Origin: Arthrobacter sp. JZ12
GTDB taxonomy: Bacteria > Actinomycetota > Actinomycetes > Actinomycetales > Micrococcaceae
DNA length: 64,000 bases
Direction of reading: 5' to 3'
Assembly (NCBI RefSeq): GCF_035189165.1
Contig: NZ_CP045246.1
Location: 1,488,001 to 1,552,000, forward strand
The first letter of the stretch is position 1. Each line of letters begins with the position of its first letter. A program made the position numbers and the translations under genes. Of this stretch, positions 9,538 to 17,083 are shown piece by piece. Under the pieces are notes generated by a model, which ran no database searches, had not been told where the DNA came from, and saw only the letters and a program-made list of their open reading frames with translations.

Positions 9538-10088
9538 CAGGACTCGGAGATTGCGCAGATGTGTCCGTCGGCGTCGATAGGCTCACCGCAGAGCGGGCAG
9601 ATGGGGCGCCCGGCAGCTACCACTTCCCGGGTGCGCTTGGCGAAGGCACGGGCGGTGCCGACCGGCATGCGCACCCGCAGTACCTCGGACACATCGGCCT
9701 CGTCGAGAACCACCTCACCTTCGGCGTCCTCCTCCAAATCGGTGAGCGGATAGGCCTCGAGGACAATCTGCGCCGTCGTTGGATCCCACCCCAAACTCAT
9801 GATCCCTGCCCGGAACTGTTCCTGAACCGGCTCAAGCTGGTCATCGTCGATGAGTTCGGGGGGAGTGCTCGTGGGGACGCTGAACGGGTTCCCGTCAACG
9901 GTGAGAAGCTGGTCGAGCACCTCGTCGATCTTGTCGGCGAGCTGCGCAGACTGCAGCTTCTCAAGGGCGATGCTCACGATCTGCTTACCCGTGCGCACCT
10001 GCAGGTAGAACGTGCGGGCTCCCGGGACGCCGATGGTGCCGATGACCACACGGTCAGGCCACGCGAAGTCGTGAACGGTAGGAGGCAT
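9537..10088 (-). CDS. DUF3090 family protein
   Basis: A 183-residue protein of the actinobacterial DUF3090 family. It begins with a beta-rich region (VVIGTIGVPGARTFYLQV) and ends with a small zinc-ribbon-like CPLCGEP...GHIC. The function is unknown. It lies between the histidine-phosphatase-like gene and the SCO1664 gene, in the order known from mycobacteria and streptomycetes. A TAAGAT -10 six bases before the ATG suggests that it is also read from its own leaderless promoter inside the operon. Confidence 0.88.
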   Translation of the reverse strand: MPPTVHDFAWPDRVVIGTIGVPGARTFYLQVRTGKQIVSIALEKLQSAQLADKIDEVLDQLLTVDGNPFSVPTSTPPELIDDDQLEPVQEQFRAGIMSLGWDPTTAQIVLEAYPLTDLEEDAEGEVVLDEADVSEVLRVRMPVGTARAFAKRTREVVAAGRPICPLCGEPIDADGHICAISES

Positions 10089-10094
10089 GCGACT

Positions 10095-10100
10095 ATCTTA
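10095..10100 (-). promoter_or_regulatory. Internal -10 element TAAGAT before the DUF3090 gene
   Basis: On the minus strand TAAGAT plus six bases leads to ATG 10088, in the 15-base gap after the phosphomutase gene. Confidence 0.5.
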
Positions 10101-10103
10101 GGC

Positions 10104-10817
10104 TCACCGGCTGGGTGGTGGCGCGTGTCCCGCGCCACCACCCACGGGCGCATCCTCGGAGCCGGCGCTGTTGGAGAGCCAGGACAGGTCCCCGGCCTCG
10201 GTGTTGGTCGCGAAAACCGTCGGACGGCTGGCGCCATACCTCACAATCGACACGGACGCGGGGCCCACATTGATGCGCTGGAACAGGTCAAGGTGCATCC
10301 CGAGCGCGTCGGCGAGTACCGACTTGATGATGTCGCCATGACTCACCGCCACCCACACCGCTTCCGGGCCATGCTGAGCCTCGAAGCCGGCATCACGGCG
10401 TCGTATCGCCGCCACGGACCGGGCTTGCATGGCAGCCATCGATTCACCGCCGGGAAAGGTGACGGCAGAGGGCTGACACTGGACAATCGGCCACAGCTTC
10501 TCGGTTGCGAGGTCCTCAAGCGTCCGGCCCTGCCACTGGCCGTAATCGCATTCCGTCAGATCCGGATCAAATTCAATCCCGTCCTGACCCTGCGGGGCGC
10601 CCGTCTGCCTCTCAACGATGAAGTGGGCGGTCTGCCGGCAGCGCTCAAGCGGACTGGACACCACGCCGACAACGGGCACGGCCGCTAGCCGCTCAGCGGT
10701 TACGGCAGACTGGTCACGCCCAATCTGGTCGAGCTCGATGCCGTCGGCACGACCTGCCAGCAGCCCGGACGCATTCGCAGTGGTGCGCCCATGTCGCACG
10801 AGAAGAACGGTTGCCAT
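10104..10817 (-). CDS. Histidine phosphatase family protein (MSMEG_4193-type phosphomutase)
   Basis: A 237-residue protein of the phosphoglycerate-mutase/histidine-phosphatase superfamily. The catalytic RHG motif is at R8-H9-G10 in LLVRHGRTTANASG, and a second conserved histidine lies in WVAVSHGDI. Substrates of this actinobacterial subgroup are not established. It is followed after 15 bases by the DUF3090 gene and preceded by nei (33-base gap). TACGCT six bases before the ATG points to a leaderless transcript. The C-terminus is a poorly conserved Gly/Pro-rich tail. Confidence 0.85.
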   Translation of the reverse strand: MATVLLVRHGRTTANASGLLAGRADGIELDQIGRDQSAVTAERLAAVPVVGVVSSPLERCRQTAHFIVERQTGAPQGQDGIEFDPDLTECDYGQWQGRTLEDLATEKLWPIVQCQPSAVTFPGGESMAAMQARSVAAIRRRDAGFEAQHGPEAVWVAVSHGDIIKSVLADALGMHLDLFQRINVGPASVSIVRYGASRPTVFATNTEAGDLSWLSNSAGSEDAPVGGGAGHAPPPSR

Positions 10818-10823
10818 CTGCCC

Positions 10824-10829
10824 AGCGTA
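10824..10829 (-). promoter_or_regulatory. -10 element TACGCT before the phosphomutase gene
   Basis: TACGCT on the minus strand ends six bases before ATG 10817, which suggests a leaderless promoter between nei and the trio. Confidence 0.5.
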
Positions 10830-10850
10830 ACCACCGGTCTACCGGCGCAT

Positions 10851-11651
10851 TCAATTCCGTTCCGGCTGGCAGTGCGGACACCACCACGTACGACGACGGC
10901 CCGGATCGCCCGGCACCTCGGCGCGGACGACGATGGTGGTGCGGCACCGCAGGCATGGCTTTCCTGCCCGGCCGGCTACCCAGTGCTGCTCACCTTTACG
11001 CCTGTTGCCGGTGGTGACCTGAAGCGCCCCGGGCTGGGTGGCCGAAAAGCGAAGGCAGCGTGCTCCGAGGCTCACCAGTGCCTGAACGTCCACATCGCCG
11101 ATGAGAGTGTCAGGGTGGATTCCACGCAGGAAGCACAGCTCGTTGGCCCAGAGATTGCCGAGGCCCGCGATATTGCGCTGCTCAAGGAGCGCAGCCGGGA
11201 CGCGCTGAAGCGGGTCGCTCAGCAGCCGCCGGACGGCTTCGTCCGCTGACCAGTCCTCCCTCAACGGATCGGGGCCAAGGTGACCGACGACGTCGGCCTC
11301 GGCCCTGGTGGGAAGGAGGTCGACGACCGGCAGGTTCAAGCCGTACACGGTGGGTCCACCTCCAACCTCAAGGAGTACCCGGACCTCCGGCAATAGTGTG
11401 CGGGGTAGTCGGCGCCCAGCGGCAGTAATCGTCCAGGAGCCCTGCATCTTCAGGTGCGTGTGCAGAGTGAGGCCGGCGTCCAACCGGGTGAGAAGGTGCT
11501 TGCCGTGCGTCTGATGCTCGAGGATCCGCATGCCGTCGAGGGTTTCGGTGGCGTGTGCGGGAACGCGGAGGTCCCCGCGGCTGAGCATCTGCCCGTCGAG
11601 TGCCTTCCGCAGCCGCACGGCGAGCCGAAACACGGTATCACCTTCGGGCAT
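10851..11651 (-). CDS. nei: Fpg/Nei family DNA glycosylase (endonuclease VIII type)
   Basis: A 266-residue bifunctional DNA glycosylase/AP lyase for oxidised bases. The catalytic N-terminus is M-P2-E3-GDTV, the form seen in Nei rather than MPELPEV of MutM. K51 in THGKHLL is the conserved base-processing lysine. A helix-two-turn-helix region (LLEQRNIAGLGNLWANE) follows, then a zinc finger CLRC...CPHC at the end. All catalytic elements are intact. It lies upstream of the phosphomutase/DUF3090/SCO1664 genes on the same strand and may be co-transcribed with them. Confidence 0.92.
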   Translation of the reverse strand: MPEGDTVFRLAVRLRKALDGQMLSRGDLRVPAHATETLDGMRILEHQTHGKHLLTRLDAGLTLHTHLKMQGSWTITAAGRRLPRTLLPEVRVLLEVGGGPTVYGLNLPVVDLLPTRAEADVVGHLGPDPLREDWSADEAVRRLLSDPLQRVPAALLEQRNIAGLGNLWANELCFLRGIHPDTLIGDVDVQALVSLGARCLRFSATQPGALQVTTGNRRKGEQHWVAGRAGKPCLRCRTTIVVRAEVPGDPGRRRTWWCPHCQPERN

Positions 11652-11805
11652 CGCATGTACCTGTTCTCGTCGGAAATGAGGCCTTACTGCAAGGTAACTT
11701 CAAGGTCCCGACAAGTATGTCTCATGAATGGGCGAACCGCCTTGACCCCGAATTCGCCTGCCCAATGCTGGGATGACAGCAGCACAGCCGATGGAGGGAA
11801 CGGAT

Positions 11806-11946
11806 ATGGGAAACATCCGGTGCAAGACCTGCAGGCAGACGTGGTCGGTCTCGTCCGAAAAGACCGAGACGGTCATCGCGGAGAACCACGCCTACCTCAA
11901 TCCCGGTCATCGGACCATCACGGTCTGGGAAGCTCAAGCCGCCTAA
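11806..11946 (+). CDS. 46-residue CxxC/His mini-protein, copy 1
   Basis: A short but well supported gene: GGAGGG lies seven bases before the ATG, and the protein is closely related to the 66-residue product at 12812. Shared features are R-C-x-T-C near the N-terminus, TWSVS, then NHAYLNPGH. The two cysteines and two histidines could bind one zinc ion. I do not know a described family. A strong bidirectional terminator follows, so it is probably monocistronic. Duplication of such a small gene, with motif conservation, argues that it is translated. Confidence 0.75.
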   Translation: MGNIRCKTCRQTWSVSSEKTETVIAENHAYLNPGHRTITVWEAQAA

Positions 11947-12018
11947 GGGTCTCAACGGCGGTGTTCCCGTAGAGGTCGTTCAAGTCCTGCATGGCATCGG
12001 CTGTGCCGGCGGACGCAA

Positions 12019-12053
12019 AAGAACCCCGGAAGGAAGTTCCTTCCGGGGTTCTT
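12019..12053. terminator. Bidirectional terminator
   Basis: A perfect inverted repeat (stem GAACCCCGGAAGG, 12021-12033, with 12039-12051) is flanked by an A-run on the left and TTT on the right. It serves the mini-protein gene on plus and the DUF805 gene on minus. Confidence 0.9.
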
Positions 12054-12081
12054 TCATGATTGAGATCAGCCGCGAAGAAGA

Positions 12082-12573
12082 TCAGTATCCGACCGGCTGG
12101 CCCTCAGGGCGGTCGTAGCGCTGTCCGGCCGGGTTGGACGGCAGGATCATCATCACGATCAGTGCAATGGCGCCCAGGAACGGTACCAACACCACCAGGA
12201 GGAACCAGCCACTGAGGTTGACGTCGTGAAGCCGACGGACCACAAGTGCCAGGGACGGGACGATCGTTGCAGCGAACCAGAGGAATCCGAGGATGATCCC
12301 GAACATGCTGCCGGCACCGCCGGTTCCGGTTGTAAGGTCAGTGGTTGCTGCGGCGCCTGCGCCCGAGATGATGTTGATGACGAAGCTCACCAGTACGGAG
12401 ACAAGCGCCCACCACCAGTACTCGCTGCGGCTGGCGCGGCCGTGGAAGGTTGCGTACTTCTTGAAGAAACGCTGTATAGCGACCTTGAACGGTGCGCCGT
12501 AGTAGGGTGCCCAGAGCGGCGGTTCGGACGCGGCGCCGGGTACGCCGGGCGCCTGGTACTGCGGATGAGTCAT
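12082..12573 (-). CDS. DUF805 family membrane protein
   Basis: A 163-residue inner membrane protein with the DUF805 (YhaH/YhaI) signatures FHGRASRSEYWWW, RRLHDVNLSGWF and LPSNPAGQRYD. Hydrophobic segments lie at about 57-75, 90-110 and 122-145, after a Pro-rich cytoplasmic N-terminus. The biochemical function of the family is unknown. GGGGGA precedes the ATG. A possible -10 (TAGCAT, complement of 12613-12618) lies about 40 bases upstream. It is flanked by the two mini-protein paralogues. Confidence 0.88.
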   Translation of the reverse strand: MTHPQYQAPGVPGAASEPPLWAPYYGAPFKVAIQRFFKKYATFHGRASRSEYWWWALVSVLVSFVINIISGAGAAATTDLTTGTGGAGSMFGIILGFLWFAATIVPSLALVVRRLHDVNLSGWFLLVVLVPFLGAIALIVMMILPSNPAGQRYDRPEGQPVGY

Positions 12574-12811
12574 GATTCCCCCGAGGTTGGGTAGGAGCGG
12601 ATGGACGCGCTCATGCTACGGCAGTCAGGTGAAGTACAGACTTCATCTGGCCGATGTGTCGGAAACGAGCCTTCTCCCTGCTGGATTACACCAAAATCAA
12701 GGGCACTTCTGGTTTATCTCAAGAGTGGATGAAAGCCATTGACCGCGCCTGATGGTCGGCGGATCCTGAAGTTACCTGCTGATGGGAGCGGGGCAGAACA
12801 AGGGGCGAATC

Positions 12812-13012
12812 ATGGGGCAGATGCGGTGCAGGACGTGCGGGGGCACGTGGTCGGTTTCAACAAAGAGTGCGGAAGCAGTCATTTCGGATAATCACGCCTA
12901 TCTCAATCCCGGCCACCGCGTAGCAACGGTCTGGTCGGAACGCCGGGAAGAAGCCGCAGCACATGCGGGAACCGGCAAGGACTCCCGCAAGGGCCTCGTT
13001 GCTAACCGCTGA
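12812..13012 (+). CDS. 66-residue CxxC/His mini-protein, copy 2
   Basis: Paralogue of the gene at 11806, with a longer basic tail. The shared core is MRCRTCGGTWSVS, then NHAYLNPGH at about residues 26-34. The tail (EERREEAAAHAGTG...) is polar and probably disordered. The start is ATG 12812 because AAGGGG lies six bases upstream and the product then aligns end to end with copy 1; an in-frame ATG at 12782 would add ten non-homologous residues. The 238-base gap upstream holds nothing else recognisable apart from the promoter region of the DUF805 gene. Confidence 0.75.
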   Translation: MGQMRCRTCGGTWSVSTKSAEAVISDNHAYLNPGHRVATVWSERREEAAAHAGTGKDSRKGLVANR

Positions 13013-13045
13013 GGGTCTAACCGCTAATCCGGGCGGCTAGGGGCA

Positions 13046-13246
13046 CTATCCCGGGAACGGCATGAACGGTACGTCGGGCTTGCCGTCCCCGTCCTTGTCC
13101 CCGTAGGCCCGCATTGCCAGTTCATTGGCTTTCTTTTCGTCGCCCTGGACGTGCACGTAGCCCTCTCGGAAGTCCTTCTGGCTGGCAGACGCCGCAGCTG
13201 CCTGCTTGCGTTCGAAGGTGGCGCCCTTGCGTCGGAAGATGGACAT
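13046..13246 (-). CDS. 66-residue protein with an EF-hand-like loop
   Basis: A small basic protein with an AAAGGAG site upstream of its ATG. The N-terminal half is helical and positively charged (FRRKGATFERKQ). Near the C-terminus D-K-D-G-D-G-K-P-D has the spacing of a calcium-binding DxDxDG loop. The protein ends in a hydrophobic, Pro-rich tail (VPFMPFPG). I do not recognise the family and calcium binding is unproven. It is transcribed divergently from selO and convergently with the mini-protein at 12812. Confidence 0.7.
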   Translation of the reverse strand: MSIFRRKGATFERKQAAAASASQKDFREGYVHVQGDEKKANELAMRAYGDKDGDGKPDVPFMPFPG

Positions 13247-13413
13247 GTCCGGCTCCTTTTTCCACTCCTGGCCAAGGCGACAACCGGCCGCGGAGCCGGT
13301 CGCCGCGATACTTCAAAAATACGCCCGCCACTTTCGGAAAGCGATATTTTTTCCGCCGGGACAAAGCAGCAGATTGAGGAATAACGACGGCGACACTTCC
13401 GTTGTATCCAGCA

Positions 13414-14874
13414 ATGACTGCTGTACTCACACTGCCGATCACCCTGGAATCCACCTTCGCTGCCAATCTGCCGGATATGGCCGTCGCCTGGCATGCGGGG
13501 AAGGTGTCCGATCCGACTCTCATCATCCTCAACGAGAAGCTGGCCGTTGACCTCGGACTGGACCCCGCGTTCCTGCGCACGTCCGGGGGCATAGGACTTC
13601 TGACGGGTAACGGCCTGCCGGAAAACGCCAACCCGGTTGCACAGGCGTACGCCGGTCACCAGTTCGGTAATTTCACCCGCCTGGGTGACGGCCGCGCTCT
13701 GCTGCTCGGTGAGATCGTTGATCCCTCCGGCCAACGTCGCGACCTCCACCTCAAGGGATCAGGCCGTACTCCGTTTGCCCGCGGCGGCGACGGCCTCGCA
13801 GCAGTCGGACCCATGCTGCGCGAATACATAGTCAGCGAGGCCATGCACGCTCTCGGCATTCCCACCACGCGCTCGCTCGCCGTCGTCGGCACCGGCGGGA
13901 TGGTGCGCCGTGAGGAGATGCTGCCCGGCGCCGTGCTTGCGCGGGTAGCCTCGAGCCACCTGCGCGTGGGGAGTTTCCAGTACGCGCGCGCCACCGGAGA
14001 CGCCGATCTCCTACGGCGGCTCGCCGACCACGCCATCAACCGGCACTACCCGGAGGCTACTCGGAGCCCCAACCGGTACCTGGATCTGCTGGACCGCGTT
14101 ATCGCAGCACAGGCATCACTGGTTGCCGGCTGGATGCTGGTGGGCTTCGTCCACGGTGTGATGAACACCGACAACATGACCATCTCAGGGGAAACGATCG
14201 ACTACGGCCCCTGCGCCTTCATGGATACGTTCGATCCGGCCACTGTCTACAGCTCGATTGATGCCATGGGCCGCTACTCCTACGGCAACCAGCCCGTCAT
14301 CGCGCAATGGAACCTTGCCCGCTTCGCCGAGACGCTTCTGCCGCTACTCGCCGAAGACCTGGATGAGGCGGTTGCGCTCGCCGAGAACTCGCTGGGCAGG
14401 TTCCCTGCCCTCTACAGCGGCGCATGGCTGGCGGGAATGCGCGCCAAGCTCGGTCTCACGGACGACGTCGACGACGACGCGGTCACAGCGCTCGCCGACA
14501 CCCTGCTCACCCTGCTTCAGGAGCAGCAGGTCGACTACACGTCCCTCTTCCGGAGTCTCGGCGCAGCTGCCCGTGGGGACGCCGAGACAGCTCGTGCGTT
14601 CTTCGGCGAGCCGGACCGCTTTGATGCCTGGCTCGCGAAGTGGCTCGCCCATAGCCCGGATGCAGACGCCATGGACGGCGTGAACCCTGTCTACATTCCG
14701 CGCAACCACCTCGTCGAGGAGGCTCTCGCCAGTGCGGTGGAGGGCGACGTCGGCCCGATGGAGAGGCTGCTGGCGGCGGTCAGCGATCCCTTTACCGAGC
14801 GTCCCGGTTTGGAACGCTATGCCGTAGCTGCGCCGCCAACCTTCGGATGCTACCGCACGTTCTGCGGCACCTAA
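13414..14874 (+). CDS. selO: SelO/YdiU protein adenylyltransferase
   Basis: A pseudokinase-fold enzyme of 486 residues that transfers AMP to Ser, Thr or Tyr of proteins and protects against oxidative stress in studied bacteria. Family motifs are [23 protein letters not shown] and [12 protein letters not shown], which contains the metal-binding Asn/Asp. The C-terminus ends C484-G-T; an antepenultimate Cys (Sec in animals) is a family hallmark. ATG 13414 is used rather than TTG 13402. No clear ribosome binding site is seen. It ends 27 bases from the convergent metallopeptidase gene. Confidence 0.93.
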   Translation: MTAVLTLPITLESTFAANLPDMAVAWHAGKVSDPTLIILNEKLAVDLGLDPAFLRTSGGIGLLTGNGLPENANPVAQAYAGHQFGNFTRLGDGRALLLGEIVDPSGQRRDLHLKGSGRTPFARGGDGLAAVGPMLREYIVSEAMHALGIPTTRSLAVVGTGGMVRREEMLPGAVLARVASSHLRVGSFQYARATGDADLLRRLADHAINRHYPEATRSPNRYLDLLDRVIAAQASLVAGWMLVGFVHGVMNTDNMTISGETIDYGPCAFMDTFDPATVYSSIDAMGRYSYGNQPVIAQWNLARFAETLLPLLAEDLDEAVALAENSLGRFPALYSGAWLAGMRAKLGLTDDVDDDAVTALADTLLTLLQEQQVDYTSLFRSLGAAARGDAETARAFFGEPDRFDAWLAKWLAHSPDADAMDGVNPVYIPRNHLVEEALASAVEGDVGPMERLLAAVSDPFTERPGLERYAVAAPPTFGCYRTFCGT

Positions 14875-14901
14875 GCTAGTACAGGCCGGGAAGCGCGGGA
14901 C

Positions 14902-15807
14902 CTAGGGGTTGTCGAGGTCCCGTGCTGCGAAAGTATCGCACGCTTCAATGTCGCCGGTTTCGAGACCCCGGAGGAACCAGGTTTGACGCTGTTCGCTGGA
15001 GCCGTGGGTCCAGACCTCGGGGTTGACCTGCCCCGTGGTTGATTCCTGGATGCGGTCATCTCCTACGGCCGACGCCGCCGACAGAGCGTCCTGTAGGTCC
15101 GTCCGGGTGAACTCGCGCAGGAAGGGCACACCCGATTCAGGATCGGGGACGCTCGTCGCGTGCGCCGCCCACATGCCTGCGTAGCAGTCTGCCTGCAGTT
15201 CGACACGGACAGCGCCGGATTCCTCGCCCCGCGGGTCCTGCTGTGAAGCACCCAGCGTGCCCGTCAGGTTCTGGACGTGATGCCCGAACTCGTGGGCGAT
15301 CACGTACTCCTGGGCGAGCGGACCTCCGGAAGCCCCGAATCGTGCCACCAGATCGTCGAAGAACGCGGTGTCGTAGTAGGTTTGCTCATCCGCCGGGCAG
15401 TAGAACGGCCCGACTGCGCTGGTCGCCGCCCCGCAACCGGTGTTCGTCTGACCGCTGAACAGGACAACGCCCGGCTGTGTGTACTGCACGCCGTAGGGCT
15501 CAAGGTACGGCCCCCAAAAGCTGTCCAGGCTTTCCGCCGTCCCCAGGATGCGGCAGTCGAGCCGCTCATTGGCGTCCTCGCCTGTCCTGCAGGATTCGAT
15601 GGCAGGGTCTTCGTTCGCGCCGATTCCGGGAGCGCTGCCACCACTGCCGTCCAGCCCCAACTGGTCAACGACGCCCGGCCCGAAGAACAGTGACAGCAGG
15701 AGAATGAGCCCGCCGCCGAGGCCGCCACCGATGGCTACACCCCGACCGCGGCCCCGACGGTCGCTCACACGGGACGGGTCAAACTGTGCGTTGTCATTGA
15801 AGCTCAT
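14902..15807 (-). CDS. YpfJ-type neutral zinc metallopeptidase, membrane-anchored
   Basis: A 301-residue protein with a basic cytoplasmic start, a Gly-rich transmembrane segment (about 24-45), and an extracytoplasmic zinc peptidase domain of the YpfJ/Zn_peptidase family. The zinc site is H172-E173-F-G-H176, and several cysteines (73, 85, 125, 137) could form disulfides outside the cell. Substrates are unknown. A TAGAGT -10 six bases before the ATG predicts a leaderless mRNA. It is divergent from the thioesterase gene. Confidence 0.9.
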   Translation of the reverse strand: MSFNDNAQFDPSRVSDRRGRGRGVAIGGGLGGGLILLLSLFFGPGVVDQLGLDGSGGSAPGIGANEDPAIESCRTGEDANERLDCRILGTAESLDSFWGPYLEPYGVQYTQPGVVLFSGQTNTGCGAATSAVGPFYCPADEQTYYDTAFFDDLVARFGASGGPLAQEYVIAHEFGHHVQNLTGTLGASQQDPRGEESGAVRVELQADCYAGMWAAHATSVPDPESGVPFLREFTRTDLQDALSAASAVGDDRIQESTTGQVNPEVWTHGSSEQRQTWFLRGLETGDIEACDTFAARDLDNP

Positions 15808-15813
15808 GTCAGC

Positions 15814-15819
15814 ACTCTA
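15814..15819 (-). promoter_or_regulatory. -10 element TAGAGT of the metallopeptidase gene
   Basis: On the minus strand TAGAGT and six bases precede ATG 15807. A short inverted repeat (AAGCCTGCTT) sits just upstream in the 67-base divergent gap. Confidence 0.5.
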
Positions 15820-15874
15820 GACCTACTAAGCCTGCTTGGTAATTTCACACCGCTGGACGATGCACAATACGTGC

Positions 15875-16654
15875 ATGGCAGATTCCTACTACCGCAACCT
15901 TGGCGGCGGCCGTTTCGAGGCCACGATTCACGCCCAGGGAGCCTGGAACACGCACGAACAGCACATGGCGCCGGCGTCCGGCCTGATAGCCCACTGCCTC
16001 GAACTGTTCCAGCCTCGGAAGGACCTCCGGATCGCCCGAATCTCGTACGAGATCCTCGGACTCATCCCGCTCGACACGATCGAGGTCACGGCGCAAATGG
16101 TCCGTCCCGGTCGCACCATCGAGCTGCTCGAGGCGGAGATGAACCACGGCGGCAGGACTGCGATTCGTGCCCGCGCATGGAGGTTGGCAACCAGCGACAC
16201 TGCCTCGGTCGCGGCAGTGGAAGAGGAAACGATGCCCGGACCGGACGATGCAGAAGCATACGATGCCGCCGCGGAGTGGCCTGGCGGGTACATCCAGTCC
16301 ATTGAGGTACGCAATCTTCCGGAGCGCCGCCCCGGCAGGGCGCGCGTCTGGCTGCGTACCGGACACGCGCTGGTGGAGGGGGAGCCGTCGTCGGACATGG
16401 CGCGCCTCACCGGGCTGATCGACACGGCCAACGGAGTTGCAACGCGCGTCCGTCCGGGGAAGGGGAGTTGGGCCTTCCCGAATGTGGACCTGCAGGTCCA
16501 CATTCACCGCCAACCTTCCGGCAGGTGGCTTGGCCTGGACACCCGGGTCACGTTCGGGACCGACGGGGTAGGCCTTACTTCCGCCGTACTCCACGACCTC
16601 GACGGGCCCTTCGGCCGCAGCGAACAGATCCTGACCCTCCGGAAGCTTCCCTGA
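15875..16654 (+). CDS. TesB-like double-hotdog thioesterase family protein
   Basis: A 259-residue protein with two hotdog halves, as in TesB-like acyl-CoA thioesterases. The first half includes the helix GLIAHCLELF and the strand IARISYEILGLIPLDTIEV; the second includes the helix ARLTGLIDTANGVA and LQVHIHRQPSGRWLGLDTRV. The acyl substrate is unknown. ATG 15875 gives the natural start; CACAAT six bases upstream may be a -10 for a leaderless transcript. The DUF427 gene follows after 88 bases, which include a 7-bp hairpin at about 16691-16717. Confidence 0.8.
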   Translation: MADSYYRNLGGGRFEATIHAQGAWNTHEQHMAPASGLIAHCLELFQPRKDLRIARISYEILGLIPLDTIEVTAQMVRPGRTIELLEAEMNHGGRTAIRARAWRLATSDTASVAAVEEETMPGPDDAEAYDAAAEWPGGYIQSIEVRNLPERRPGRARVWLRTGHALVEGEPSSDMARLTGLIDTANGVATRVRPGKGSWAFPNVDLQVHIHRQPSGRWLGLDTRVTFGTDGVGLTSAVLHDLDGPFGRSEQILTLRKLP

Positions 16655-16742
16655 GGGAATCGGGCAGGCGGCGCCGTCGTTGTCCCTGTATCGCGCTTCC
16701 AGCGCAACCAGCGCGAAGCCGTGCACAGAATCGAGGAAGATC

Positions 16743-17027
16743 ATGCCCAAGGCAGTCTGGAACAATCAGGTGATCGCGGAGTCCGATTCGACCGAGATGG
16801 TCGAGGGGAATCACTACTTCCCGAAGGAAAGCGTGAAGGAGCAGTTCCTCCGTCCCAGCGACACCCACAGCACCTGCCCTTGGAAAGGCGAGGCAAGCTA
16901 CTACACCCTGGAGGTGAACGGCGAGACCAACCCGGACGCCGCCTGGTACTACCCGGCGCCCAAGGATGCAGCAGCCAACATCAAGGACCACGTAGCGTTC
17001 TGGCGTGGAGTGACGGTAAGCGAGTAG
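16743..17027 (+). CDS. DUF427 family protein
   Basis: A 94-residue single-domain DUF427 protein, the usual length of the family. Recognisable segments are MPKAVWNNQVIAES, then EGNHYFP, STCPWKGEASYY, AAWYYP and HVAFW. The function is unknown; the fold is a small beta barrel in solved members. GAGGAAG precedes the ATG. It lies 56 bases before the aldo/keto reductase gene and may be co-transcribed with it. Confidence 0.9.
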   Translation: MPKAVWNNQVIAESDSTEMVEGNHYFPKESVKEQFLRPSDTHSTCPWKGEASYYTLEVNGETNPDAAWYYPAPKDAAANIKDHVAFWRGVTVSE

Positions 17028-17083
17028 GCATACCGACGAGGAACAGGCCAAGCAGGAACAACCAAGCACAAGTCAGGAGCGGC

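Noticed and set aside
9528-10688. Plus-strand open frame of 386 codons across DUF3090 and the phosphomutase gene
   Set aside because: It is antisense to recognised genes and has no domain or ribosome binding site.
12082-13246. Mobile element insertion between the mini-protein genes
   Set aside because: No transposase, terminal inverted repeats or target duplications were seen; duplication of the small gene alone explains the similarity.
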